NCBI GenBank assembly: GCA_002385985.1
Contig: DGEO01000014.1
Location: 41,359 to 74,126, forward strand
Direction: 5' to 3'
DNA length: 32,768 nucleotides
Source: Anaerolineaceae bacterium UBA3924
Lineage (GTDB): Bacteria > Chloroflexota > Anaerolineae > Anaerolineales > Anaerolineaceae
The notes beneath the pieces were generated by a model. It saw only the letters and a list, made by a program, of their open reading frames with translations. It had not been told where the DNA came from and made no database searches. The first letter of the stretch is position 1; each line of letters opens with the position of its first letter. Of the stretch, positions 1-8,526 are shown in pieces. A program made the position numbers and the translations under genes.

Positions 1-472
1 GCAGCACGTTGATCAGGTCGGCCAGGCGCATAAAAAAGGCGTCGATCGGCCCGCCGTAATAGGCGGCGATGGCCCCGACAGAGGTGGCTATCACCACCGT
101 CACCACCGCGGCCACGATGCCCAGCGCAAACTCGGACTGGGTGCTCTTCATCAGCTGCGAGAGGATGTCGCGCCCGGCCGGGTCGGTGCCCAGCCAGTGC
201 GCCGCCGAGGGCGGCGACGGGTTCAACCCGCGCAGAGCCGGGTCGTTGCCCAGGAAGGGGTCGTAGATGGACCGGTTCCACACGGTGTTCATCAAGATGG
301 GATGCGCCAGCGCCATCACCCCGTAGAACAGGATAATGCCAAGGCCGACCAGCCCGACCTTGTTCTGGGCAAACAGCGCCCAGTTGGCCCGGATCCCCCT
401 GGCCATCTGCTGAAGGCGGATGCGCCACAGGGGGAGAGCCAGAACGGTGGATTCATAACTGGTGGTGGCCAT
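1..472 (-). CDS. Peptide ABC transporter permease, DppC/OppC type (partial, C-terminus beyond window)
   Basis: Inner-membrane permease subunit of a peptide/nickel-type (family 5) ABC importer. About 157 residues are visible, read from the ATG at 470-472 leftward off the window edge, so the C-terminal half with the EAA loop is missing. A soluble N-terminal tail is followed by a first membrane segment at about residues 38-58. The motif GTDPAGRDILSQL, typical of DppC/OppC proteins just before the core permease domain, lies near residues 93-105, and a second membrane segment follows. The start is fixed by an AGGAGG ribosome binding site at about 475-480. Only 9 bases separate it from the stop of the upstream DppB-type gene, so both are probably one transcript with the binding-protein gene at 1896-3893. 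The family call is firm; the transported substrate cannot be read from sequence. Confidence 0.9.
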   Translation of the reverse strand, partial: MATTSYESTVLALPLWRIRLQQMARGIRANWALFAQNKVGLVGLGIILFYGVMALAHPILMNTVWNRSIYDPFLGNDPALRGLNPSPPSAAHWLGTDPAGRDILSQLMKSTQSEFALGIVAAVVTVVIATSVGAIAAYYGGPIDAFFMRLADLINVL

Positions 473-481
473 GGTCTCCTC

Positions 482-1642
482 CTAGCCGTAGCGGATGCGC
501 GGATCCAGGAACGCGTAGAGAATATCGGCCACCAGGTGGGCAAACAGCGCCAGGGTGCCGATGAACAGGAAAGCGCCCATCACCATGGGAATGTCGTTGT
601 TGTTCGAGGCGTCGAGCAGCGCCAGCCCCATCCCCTCCCAGGAGAAGATGGTCTCGGTGATGATGCCCCCGGCCAGGATGAAGGGCAGGCTGATGATCAG
701 GCTGGTGAGCACCGGCAGCAGCGCGTTGCGGGCGGCGTGCTTATCCCGCACCGCCTTTTCCGACAGCCCCTTGGCCCGGGCGGCCATGATGTAGTCCTCG
801 CGCAGCGTCTCCAGCATGGTGGTGCGGGTCAGCAGCATGGTCCCGGCGAAGTTCACCAGCACCAGCAGCGCGATGGGCAACACCATGTGGTAGAGAATGT
901 CCCCGGCGTAAATGCCGTAGGGAGAGGACGCCCACACGCCGACGGCGATGACCACAAACGCCAGGGTCGAAACCAGCCGGATCCACTGCGCCCGGTAGGC
1001 GTTCATCCGGCGGGTGAGGTAGAACACCAGCCCCACAGCCACCACGAAGAGCGTGAAGGTGAGCAGCATGTTCTGCACCACGGCGTTCACCGAGAGGTTC
1101 AGCTCATCCGGCGCCCGGCGCCACAGCGAAACGTCGATGAACTTATTGATGGGCACCCAGTCCAGGGTGAAGCCGAACAGGAAGATCATCATCAGCCCCA
1201 CCCAGGGCGTGAAGGCCGTGTACAGCGCCGAGCCGACCACCGTGGTGCCGATCTCCAGGCCTGTTCCGCGCCTCCAGGCGAGCATTTTCCCGGCATTGTA
1301 GCCCAGGCCAAACTGCAGCAGGGTGGAGGTGAGGAAGAGCAGGATGGTGCGCGGCGCGCGCTCGGCGATCACGTCGATCACCGGGCGGTTGTGCTGGTAG
1401 GAATCCCCCAGGTCTCCCTGGAGGATATTCCCCAGCCAGCGAATAAAGCGCTCCCCGGCGGGGCGGTCCAGCCCCAGGCGGCGCTGCAGGGCCTCGCGCT
1501 GCGCCGGCGAAAAGCGGGGGTTGTTCAGATACTGCAGGGTGATATCGCCGGGCTGGGCGTCCAGCAGGAAATACGTCAGGGCGAAAAACAATAACAGGGT
1601 AACAATAATCTGTCCGATGCGGCTGGCAATGTACCTCAGCAT
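482..1642 (-). CDS. Peptide ABC transporter permease, DppB/OppB type, with enlarged middle region
   Basis: Membrane permease partner of the DppC-type subunit immediately downstream. The start opens with a basic residue pair and a membrane helix at residues 11-28, as usual for DppB. The cytoplasmic EAA coupling loop lies at about residues 281-310 (EDYIMAARAKGLSEKAV), followed by two C-terminal helices and the usual ending LDPRIRYG. At 386 residues it is longer than the 352-residue DppB homologue at 7384-8442. The extra length sits before the EAA loop and adds two likely membrane helices at about 192-210 and 223-239. A GAGGAG site lies 5 bases before the ATG. It is separated from the upstream binding-protein gene by about 250 bases that hold a hairpin and a possible extra promoter. 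Confidence 0.93.
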   Translation of the reverse strand: MLRYIASRIGQIIVTLLLFFALTYFLLDAQPGDITLQYLNNPRFSPAQREALQRRLGLDRPAGERFIRWLGNILQGDLGDSYQHNRPVIDVIAERAPRTILLFLTSTLLQFGLGYNAGKMLAWRRGTGLEIGTTVVGSALYTAFTPWVGLMMIFLFGFTLDWVPINKFIDVSLWRRAPDELNLSVNAVVQNMLLTFTLFVVAVGLVFYLTRRMNAYRAQWIRLVSTLAFVVIAVGVWASSPYGIYAGDILYHMVLPIALLVLVNFAGTMLLTRTTMLETLREDYIMAARAKGLSEKAVRDKHAARNALLPVLTSLIISLPFILAGGIITETIFSWEGMGLALLDASNNNDIPMVMGAFLFIGTLALFAHLVADILYAFLDPRIRYG

Positions 1643-1725
1643 GGCAGCTCCTCAGGCTCATCGCCTCCGGCCCGGCGCGGGTCGGCACACCGGGCCTTCA
1701 AACGATAAAGATCTACCGTCCGGTT

Positions 1726-1740
1726 CCCGGCCTCGCCGGG
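1726..1740 (-). other. Short GC hairpin in the leader of the DppB-type gene
   Basis: A perfect 6-base inverted repeat (CCCGGC, loop CTC, GCCGGG) lies in the untranslated stretch about 85 bases before the DppB-type start. No T-run follows, so termination is unlikely. It may shape the leader RNA or stabilise the downstream message; this is inference only. Confidence 0.35.
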
Positions 1741-1818
1741 GATCGCGATTGGGGAGGAGATGCAGGCGTAGGCGTCGGATCATTCACGCCCCGGCGCAGG
1801 CAGGCCGGTCTATATTAG

Positions 1819-1824
1819 ATTATA
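1819..1824 (-). promoter_or_regulatory. Possible -10 box for the permease genes
   Basis: The minus strand carries a perfect TATAAT in an unusually AT-rich patch (1811-1842) within the intergenic space between the binding-protein gene and its permeases. No good -35 hexamer sits 16-18 bases upstream. It may be a secondary promoter allowing permease transcription independent of the binding protein, or chance in an AT-rich patch. Confidence 0.35.
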
Positions 1825-1857
1825 CAGATTGTATTCGTCCAATTACCCAGGCCATTT

Positions 1858-1879
1858 GAGGGGGGCGAATGCCCCCCTC
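1858..1879 (-). terminator. Perfect 9-bp hairpin after the binding-protein gene (partial terminator or mRNA-stabilising stem)
   Basis: A perfect inverted repeat, GAGGGGGGC, loop GAAT, GCCCCCCTC, begins 17 bases after the stop of the binding-protein gene at 1896. No T-tract follows on the minus strand, so complete termination is unlikely. Such stems between a binding-protein gene and its permease genes commonly protect the upstream message and lower permease expression. A comparable hairpin lies at the same relative place in the neighbouring operon (8476-8509). Confidence 0.55.
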
Positions 1880-1895
1880 CAGCGCTAAACCGGGT

Positions 1896-3893
1896 TTACT
1901 GCGCCCGCACCTTGTCAGGCAGGCCGTACAGGTACGGACCGATGCCGCCCAGCACATCCGTGTAGGGGAACTGGATGGTCGTGCGGTACGCGTCCACCAC
2001 CGGAGTGGTGAACAGGGTGATGTAGGGCAGCTCCGTGGCCAGCAGGTTCTGGATCTCAAACGCCTGCTGTTTGGCCGCCTCGATATCTGTTTCCGCCAGG
2101 AAGGTTTCACAGAGCGCGGCCAGGTCCTCGCTCACGTAGTTGTACGGGTTGCCCAGATCCTGATCGAAGAACGTGCACAGGTAGTCAGGGAAGATCGTCA
2201 GTCCCCAGCCCAGGATGAAGGCGTCGTACTCGCCGGTTTCGTACACCGCCGCCAGGATGTTGTTGAAGTTCGTCAGGTTGGCGGTTGCGTCCACACCCAG
2301 CTCGCGGAACCACTGCTCGATGTACACGGCGGAGGTGGCGCGCAGCGGGTCATAAGCAGCCGACGGGGCCAGGATTTCCACCGGGGCGAAAGGCGTGCCG
2401 TCCGGCAGGGTCAGGCCCTCGCCGTAGATCACCGCCTCGCCGTCCCACGAAGGCTCGCGGCCCGTCCAGGTGAAGCCGGCGTCCTTGAGCATCTGCACCG
2501 AAGCGTTTACACGCTGACCGGCGTCCATACCCACGCAGTACTTGGGCACGTCCGGGTTATGCCAGTCGGTGTTGCCTTCCGGTACCAGGGTGTAGACCGG
2601 CAGCGTCTGCCCCTGGAGCACGTTCTGGCTGATGAAGTCCAGATCGATCATACAGGCCAGAGCCTGCTTGAAGGTGATGTTGGACAGGTCAGCCCGGTTG
2701 TGGTTGAAGCCCAGGTAGCGGAAGCCGTTGTTGGGCGTGGTGACGGTCTCAATGTTCGGGTCGCTTTCCAGCTGCGGCACGAACCCCTGCTGGATGCCGT
2801 TGGCCGTCAGCAGGAAGTCGATCTCATCCGCCCTCAGGGCCAGAACACCGGCGTCCTGGCTGGCGTACAGCGAGTAGAGCACGCTGTCGAAGTGCGGGCC
2901 CTGAACATACTCGAGTACCACCGGGCCTTCCGGTTCGCCCAGCACGGTTTCATCGAACACGCCTTCCTTCACGCGCTGGTAGGCTCCGTTTTCAAACTCC
3001 CGGACGGTTGCACCCGCCAGGGGGTAGTTGTCATTGGCGGCGGTCTCCGAGAAGGCTCCCGGCTCCCATTCCACCAGCTGGAACTGTCCGCCCACCGGCT
3101 CGCCTTCGTTGTCCAGCCCCTGAAGGATATCCACCGCTTCCGCCAGGATGTCGGCGTTCTCTGGCGCACCGGTGTCGATGTCGGCGATCAAGTTCCAGGC
3201 CTCAGCGATTCTCGGCTCCCAGTAGGCTTTGCTCACAAAGATACCCGTCAGCGTGCCGTACTGCCACAGGGCCAGGCCCGGCTCTGCGTACCAGTAGAAC
3301 TTGACGTGGGTCGGGTCCACCGCTTCCACGTGCGAGAGGTAGGTGGGGTTGTAGTAGCTCAGCCAGTTCAACCCCAGGCGGAATTTGAGCACGGTGTTAG
3401 CAGTGAAAGCCACGTCCTCTGCCGTGAGCGGAGAGCCGTCACTCCACACCAGGCCGTCCTTCAAAGTCACAGTGGAGACAAAGAATTCGCCCTCCTGCTC
3501 GAATTCTGTGGGGAATCCTTCTGCCACGGAGGGCACAACCTGGAAGCGCTGGTCAGACAGCTCGTACAGCACGGGCCACTGCCAGGACTGGACATAATAG
3601 TTCCAGGCGCTGGCATCCGCCTCGTCAAACAGGGCCCAGACATTGGTGGAGGTCATGTCTTCCAGCACCCCGTAGCGCAGCAGCGGAGCGCGCTCGACGC
3701 CCGCACCGGACGGCGGCGCAGGCGGCTGGGTTTCAGCTGCCGGCGGCTGCGTGGCTTCACCCGGAGGCTGAGTCTCACCCTGAGAGGGCGGCTCGGTTAC
3801 CTCACCGGTCGGCGCCGCAGGCTGGCAGGCAGCCAAAACCATGCTGGCTATCACAAGCACGCTCATGACCAGCATTAACGGTAATCGCTTCAT
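1896..3893 (-). CDS. ABC transporter substrate-binding lipoprotein, family 5 (peptide type)
   Basis: Extracytoplasmic solute-binding protein that captures substrate, probably peptides, for the DppB/DppC-type permeases downstream. The 665-residue product starts with a lipoprotein signal: basic KR, a hydrophobic core, then lipobox LAAC with the acylated Cys at residue 23. A flexible Pro/Gln/Thr/Glu-rich linker runs to about residue 62 and is followed by a family-5 binding fold. Family-typical stretches include VTLKDGLVWSDGSPLTAEDV and the later phrase GFNHNRADLSNITFKQALAC, where the usual FNxxxxPFxDxRVRQA pattern is diverged. The start is supported by AGGAGG ending 7 bases before the ATG. A strong promoter lies about 155 bases upstream. 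The substrate could also be a sugar oligomer or another oligomer, since this family is broad. Confidence 0.93.
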   Translation of the reverse strand: MKRLPLMLVMSVLVIASMVLAACQPAAPTGEVTEPPSQGETQPPGEATQPPAAETQPPAPPSGAGVERAPLLRYGVLEDMTSTNVWALFDEADASAWNYYVQSWQWPVLYELSDQRFQVVPSVAEGFPTEFEQEGEFFVSTVTLKDGLVWSDGSPLTAEDVAFTANTVLKFRLGLNWLSYYNPTYLSHVEAVDPTHVKFYWYAEPGLALWQYGTLTGIFVSKAYWEPRIAEAWNLIADIDTGAPENADILAEAVDILQGLDNEGEPVGGQFQLVEWEPGAFSETAANDNYPLAGATVREFENGAYQRVKEGVFDETVLGEPEGPVVLEYVQGPHFDSVLYSLYASQDAGVLALRADEIDFLLTANGIQQGFVPQLESDPNIETVTTPNNGFRYLGFNHNRADLSNITFKQALACMIDLDFISQNVLQGQTLPVYTLVPEGNTDWHNPDVPKYCVGMDAGQRVNASVQMLKDAGFTWTGREPSWDGEAVIYGEGLTLPDGTPFAPVEILAPSAAYDPLRATSAVYIEQWFRELGVDATANLTNFNNILAAVYETGEYDAFILGWGLTIFPDYLCTFFDQDLGNPYNYVSEDLAALCETFLAETDIEAAKQQAFEIQNLLATELPYITLFTTPVVDAYRTTIQFPYTDVLGGIGPYLYGLPDKVRAQ

Positions 3894-4033
3894 ATGGTTC
3901 TCCTCCTGACCAAAACGAATAAGAAAATGGACCGGGCCACCAGGGGGAGAGTTGTGGAGATGTGGATTTGGGAGCCTTGCCGCCTTCGGTCGTGATGGAT
4001 CTCACCGCCGTACTGCCCCGCATCCTCACCCAT
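3890..4033 (-). CDS. Possible 47-residue leader peptide upstream of the binding-protein gene
   Basis: I do not recognise this product. The ATG at 4031-4033 lies only a few bases after the expected transcription start of the promoter at 4047-4075, and the frame stays open until a TGA that overlaps the ATG of the binding-protein gene (ATGA). A basic first half is followed by a hydrophobic stretch (LPLVARSIFLFVLV) near the end. The overlap would suit translational coupling. Against it: third codon positions are less GC-rich than in neighbouring genes, and no ribosome binding site precedes it, so it would need leaderless initiation. It may simply be untranslated leader. Confidence 0.2.
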   Translation of the reverse strand: MGEDAGQYGGEIHHDRRRQGSQIHISTTLPLVARSIFLFVLVRRRTI

Positions 4034-4046
4034 TCGGGTTGCCTGT

Positions 4047-4075
4047 ACTATAGCAATTTGAAGTTGAAGAGTCAA
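4047..4075 (-). promoter_or_regulatory. Sigma-70-type promoter for the binding protein-dppB-dppC operon
   Basis: Minus strand: -35 TTGACT (4070-4075), 17-base spacer, -10 TATAGT (4047-4052). Both hexamers are one base from consensus with ideal spacing. The expected start of transcription near 4040 gives a leader of about 150 bases before the gene starting at 3893. Confidence 0.8.
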
Positions 4076-4140
4076 GCTTCCCTGGGGGACGAACCGCACG
4101 CCTCTTGCCTGCTACCAGAGGGAAACTTGCATTAGGATTT

Positions 4141-4152
4141 CTTAATATTAAG
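4141..4152. promoter_or_regulatory. 12-bp perfect palindrome CTTAATATTAAG, possible operator
   Basis: A fully symmetric AT-rich palindrome sits about 65 bases upstream of the -35 box at 4070-4075 and directly beside the hairpin at 4153-4201. Its position suits an upstream activator or repressor site for the binding-protein operon. It could instead be the AT-rich tail of the terminator of the gene ending at 4230. No regulator gene lies nearby. Confidence 0.35.
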
Positions 4153-4201
4153 AATCCCCTTCCAGCGGACAGGTAAAAACCGTCCAGCCGGGCAGGGGAT
4201 T
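4153..4201 (-). terminator. Long interrupted hairpin after the lone binding-protein gene
   Basis: The outer arms AATCCCCT and AGGGGATT are perfectly complementary. Inside them GGACAGG and CCGTCC form a second, slightly bulged stem around a TAAAAA loop. It lies about 30 bases after the stop at 4230 and is followed on the minus strand by an AT-rich run rather than a clean T-tract. It is probably the transcription end for that gene, of modest strength. Confidence 0.5.
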
Positions 4202-4229
4202 TTGTTCTATTTATGTCCGAATTGTCCGC

Positions 4230-6161
4230 TTACTGCTGGCAGCCCTCGCCGTAGTCCAGCGCTTCGATGTTGGCGAACTCGCTGCGCGCCGAGGTGTCCA
4301 GCGACAGGCCGCACAGGTCCGGCCGGGCGGCAGCCAGCTTCAGATGGTAATACAGCGGGATGGCCGGCAGCTGCTCGTTGAACAGGCGCTGCACCTCCGC
4401 CCGGTCTTCGTCGGTCGCGCCCGGGGACGTGGCCGCCGCGCAGGCCCGGTCGAACGCCTCGGAGGCGAAGCCGGAGATGTTCACCCCCAGCCAGTTGTTG
4501 CCCTGGTCCGGGACCTGCTCGCTGGTGAACAGGAAGCAGGGCAACCCGGTGGAGGCCTGCCAGGCGAACTGGGCCAGATCAAACTGCCGCCCGAAGAGAG
4601 GTCCCTGCGGCCCGCTGGCGTACAGCTCCTCGCTGGTCAGGTAGCGGGGTCTGGCATCCACCCCGCAGGCGCGCAGGTTCTCGGCCAGGTACTGGGCCGA
4701 AGCCTGCCGCTGGGGCGCGTTGGTGGTCAGCAGCTCGACACTCAGCGGGGTGCCGTTCAGCACTGTGGGGATGCCGCTGGCCTGGCGCGGGGTGGCCGGG
4801 TCGCCGTCATGGTCCACCCAGCCGGCCTGCTCCAGCAGCTCGGCCCCGCGGGCCGGGTCGTAGGGATACCCGGGCAGGTCCGCGGCCCGCAGCGGGTGAT
4901 CCGCCGGCAGCAGCGCGTCAGCTGCCTGGCCGAAACCGGCCAGCAGCGACTCGACCAGCCCCTCCCGGTCCAGGCAGTGGGCAAAGGCCTGGCGCAGGCG
5001 CGCGTCGGAGAGGATGTCCTGGCGGTAGCCGCCGTACATGTTGTAGCCGGCGTCGTACAGCGCCGGGCGGATGCCGAAGTTGAGCTGCTCCCACTCCGGC
5101 CCCTGCCCCACCAGCACCTGCAGCCGGCCTTCGCTGCGCAGCTGGGCCAGCTCGGCCAGGTTGTCCTCCAGCAGGGTGGTCTGGTCCACAATGTCACAGG
5201 CGCCGGTCAGCAGCGCGTTGAGGTTGTTGTCGGCCTGCTCGCCGAGGAAGCGGAACACCAGCCGGTCAAAGCGGGGCAGGCCCTCGCTGGCGCGGAAGTA
5301 GTTGGGGTTGGCCACCAGGCTGATCTGCTCGCCCCTGGTCCATGACTCGATCATGTACGGCCCCCAGCCCAGCGGCCGGGTGGTGGATTCTTCAGAAGTG
5401 AGCAGCTGCCCGGCGCTCATCCCGCTCCAGGCATGCTCGGGCAGCGGCGCCCAGAACAGGTTAGAGGTCTCATCCGGGTGGTAGCCCGGCTTGCCCACCC
5501 ATTCCACTGTGGTTTCGTCCACCTGGCGGTAATCAGCCGTGCGCTCGATCTGCCGGCGGGAGACCGGCGTGGCCGGGTCGGCCGAAATCTGGAAGGAATA
5601 GACCGAATCGGCCGCGGTGAGCGGCTGCCCGTCCGACCAGAGCAGCCCGGGTAGCAGGCTGTAGCGCAGGGTCACCTGGTCCATCTCCAGCGGCTGCTGC
5701 CCGTCCCAGGTGATGGCGCAGTCCGGGCCGGTGCAGCCGGCCGGGTACACCCGTGCGCCGACCTCCAGGGTGATCAGGCTGCCGTCCACGTCAACCACCT
5801 GGTCCCCAGCCTGCACCGCCACCGCCTGCACCTCAACCCCGCCGTTTTCCGGCGTGGGCAGGTCCTGCAGGATCACCGGCTGCAAGCGATAGCCGGCGGT
5901 GTCGATCGGGCCGTCATACACAGCCTCCAGCACGCTCCACATGGCCCGCGCCGACGAGCCGTAGCGGTACAGCGTGGTCGGCTCCTGGCCCAGGCAGATG
6001 GTCAGCACCCGCTCCGGTTCCGCGGTGGGCGTGGGCGTCGGTGGCGGATCGGTCGGCGCGGCGGTGACCTCCGCGGTGGGCTGCGGGGCGGCCGCCGGGC
6101 CGCAGGCGCTCAGCAAGAGCATGAAGATGAGGACAAAAACGGGGATGCTGCGCTTCTTCAA
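4230..6161 (-). CDS. ABC transporter substrate-binding lipoprotein, family 5, stand-alone gene with TTG start
   Basis: Extracytoplasmic peptide-type solute-binding protein of 643 residues. I choose the TTG at 6159-6161 as start. It has AAGGAG 8 bases upstream and gives a compact lipoprotein signal with KKR, a hydrophobic core and lipobox LSAC with Cys at residue 20. An ATG further upstream (6207-6209) would add 16 polar residues ahead of the signal peptide and has no ribosome binding site. A Thr/Pro-rich linker follows the Cys. Family-5 features include LLPGLLWSDGQPLTAADSVY and the C-terminal phrase FNEQLPAIPLYYHL. It differs clearly from both other binding proteins here. It has no permease genes of its own: a strong terminator precedes it and a hairpin follows. 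It may deliver an alternative substrate to one of the adjacent permease pairs. Confidence 0.9.
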   Translation of the reverse strand: MKKRSIPVFVLIFMLLLSACGPAAAPQPTAEVTAAPTDPPPTPTPTAEPERVLTICLGQEPTTLYRYGSSARAMWSVLEAVYDGPIDTAGYRLQPVILQDLPTPENGGVEVQAVAVQAGDQVVDVDGSLITLEVGARVYPAGCTGPDCAITWDGQQPLEMDQVTLRYSLLPGLLWSDGQPLTAADSVYSFQISADPATPVSRRQIERTADYRQVDETTVEWVGKPGYHPDETSNLFWAPLPEHAWSGMSAGQLLTSEESTTRPLGWGPYMIESWTRGEQISLVANPNYFRASEGLPRFDRLVFRFLGEQADNNLNALLTGACDIVDQTTLLEDNLAELAQLRSEGRLQVLVGQGPEWEQLNFGIRPALYDAGYNMYGGYRQDILSDARLRQAFAHCLDREGLVESLLAGFGQAADALLPADHPLRAADLPGYPYDPARGAELLEQAGWVDHDGDPATPRQASGIPTVLNGTPLSVELLTTNAPQRQASAQYLAENLRACGVDARPRYLTSEELYASGPQGPLFGRQFDLAQFAWQASTGLPCFLFTSEQVPDQGNNWLGVNISGFASEAFDRACAAATSPGATDEDRAEVQRLFNEQLPAIPLYYHLKLAAARPDLCGLSLDTSARSEFANIEALDYGEGCQQ

Positions 6162-6207
6162 AGGGAAGGCTCCTTGGCTTCGTGATTTTGCTCGATGAAT
6201 TTGACCC

Positions 6208-6213
6208 ATTGTA
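6208..6213 (-). promoter_or_regulatory. Possible -10 box for the lone binding-protein gene
   Basis: The minus strand reads TACAAT about 46 bases before the TTG start. The matching -35 position falls in the T-tract of the upstream terminator (TTTTCG, 18-base spacer), which is a weak match. A promoter is needed here because the terminator at 6234-6263 isolates the gene from the upstream operon. Confidence 0.4.
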
Positions 6214-6233
6214 CCCCGATTCGCACCCGGCCG

Positions 6234-6263
6234 AAAAAAAACAGCCCCCGGGCAGGGGGCTGT
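6234..6263 (-). terminator. Strong intrinsic terminator of the oppD-oppF-binding protein-dppB-dppC operon
   Basis: On the minus strand the stem ACAGCCCCC / GGGGGCTGT with a short loop is followed directly by eight T residues. It begins 20 bases after the stop of the DppC-type gene at 6283. This is the clearest rho-independent terminator in the window. Confidence 0.92.
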
Positions 6264-6282
6264 CTTCGTAAATTGAAACAGG

Positions 6283-7371
6283 CTACTGCGTGCCTCGCAG
6301 GCGCGGGTCGAGCGCGTCGCGCAGGCCGTCGCCCAGGAAGTTGAAGGCGAACATGGTGATGGCCAGCGCCAGCGCCGGGAAGACCGCCTGGTTGGGATAG
6401 GTGCGGATCATCTGCGCCCCTTCCGAGATCATCGAGCCCCAGCTCGGGGTGGGCGGGTTCACGCCCAGACCGATGAACGAGAGGAAGGCCTCGGTGGAGA
6501 TGTAGCCCGGAATGGCCAGCGTCTCGCTGACCACCAGCGGGCCGACGATGTTGGGCAGGATGTGGCGGAACATGATCCGGTTGTTGCTGGCGCCGAGCGC
6601 GCGGGCCGCTTCCACGAACTCCTTCTCGCGCACCGAGAGCACCTGGCCGCGGGTCAGGCGGGCCATGGTCATCCAGGCTGTCATGCCGATACCGATGAAG
6701 ATAAACAGCATGCCGCCCATGGCGTTGTCCAGCTGGCTGACGTAATAGGTGAAGGTGCCGGGGTCTGGCCGGGCAAAGGTGGAGCGGAAAAATGCCATCA
6801 ACAGGATGATGAACAGAATGGACGGGAAGGCATACAGCACGTCCACAATGCGCATCATGATGTTGTCCACCTTGCCGCCGAAGAAGCCGGAGATGGACCC
6901 GTAGGTCACCCCGATGATCAGGCTGATCAACGGCCCGATGATGGCGACAATCAGCGATACCCGCGAGCCGTACACGATGCGGCTGAACAGGTCACGCCCG
7001 ACGTAGTCCGCGCCCAGAATATAGTCGTTGACCACCTGGGCGTACGGCTGCATGGTCGGGAACACATTTAGCAGCCACTGGGGCACCGAGTTCTGGTGGA
7101 CGAGGGTCTGCTTGGCATACGGATAAGGCGCGATCACGTCGGCCAGGATCATCACCACGTACAGAATGATGATGATGCTGCCGCCGACCACCGCCGCCTT
7201 GTTGCGCACCAGGCGGCGCATCGCGTCCTGCAGGGCGCTTTCGCTCTTGACGTGCAGGGGCTTACCCCCGGCGCCAAACTGATTGACATCTATGGTAACC
7301 GGCGAAGCCTGGACTGCCGCACCATCATGACCCTGAGGATCGGAGTCAGTTTGCAGAGTTGTCTGGCCCAT
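6283..7371 (-). CDS. Peptide ABC transporter permease, DppC/OppC type
   Basis: Membrane permease, 362 residues. A long soluble N-terminal tail (about 57 residues) is followed by a first helix at about 60-80 and the family motif LGADYVGRDLFSRIVYGSRV near residues 119-138. Further helices and the EAA loop (EKEFVEAARALGASNN) come at about residues 247-262, and the C-terminus has the usual LGDGLRDALDPRLRGTQ ending. AGAGAGGTGA precedes the ATG. The DppB-type gene ends 12 bases upstream, so the two are cotranscribed and form the heterodimeric channel. It is the last gene of its operon, followed by a strong terminator. Confidence 0.95.
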   Translation of the reverse strand: MGQTTLQTDSDPQGHDGAAVQASPVTIDVNQFGAGGKPLHVKSESALQDAMRRLVRNKAAVVGGSIIIILYVVMILADVIAPYPYAKQTLVHQNSVPQWLLNVFPTMQPYAQVVNDYILGADYVGRDLFSRIVYGSRVSLIVAIIGPLISLIIGVTYGSISGFFGGKVDNIMMRIVDVLYAFPSILFIILLMAFFRSTFARPDPGTFTYYVSQLDNAMGGMLFIFIGIGMTAWMTMARLTRGQVLSVREKEFVEAARALGASNNRIMFRHILPNIVGPLVVSETLAIPGYISTEAFLSFIGLGVNPPTPSWGSMISEGAQMIRTYPNQAVFPALALAITMFAFNFLGDGLRDALDPRLRGTQ

Positions 7372-7383
7372 CGATTCACCTCT

Positions 7384-8442
<1,059 letters not shown>

Positions 8443-8475
8443 TGAAAGCCCTCCGTCTAGGCTCTAACTGGAACG

Positions 8476-8509
8476 AGGGGAAAGGCGAGAGGTTTCCCGC
8501 CTTTCCCCT
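8476..8509 (-). promoter_or_regulatory. 12-bp perfect intergenic hairpin between the binding-protein and permease genes
   Basis: The arms AGGGGAAAGGCG and CGCCTTTCCCCT are exact complements around a 10-base loop. No T-tract follows in either direction. The position, 17 bases after the binding-protein stop and 34 bases before the permease start, is classic for an RNA stem that blocks 3'-exonuclease decay and raises binding-protein message over permease message. A partial terminator is the alternative. Confidence 0.65.
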
Positions 8510-8526
8510 GCGTTCTCACACTAACA

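Noticed and set aside
197..1594. Long plus-strand open frame opposite the DppB-type permease gene
   Set aside because: It mirrors a real gene, is rich in His/Gln/Arg/Gly with no domain, and has no ribosome binding site; such frames are common opposite GC-rich genes.
1869..3878. Long plus-strand open frame opposite the binding-protein gene
   Set aside because: Antisense shadow of a clear family-5 binding protein; low-complexity composition and no recognisable motif.
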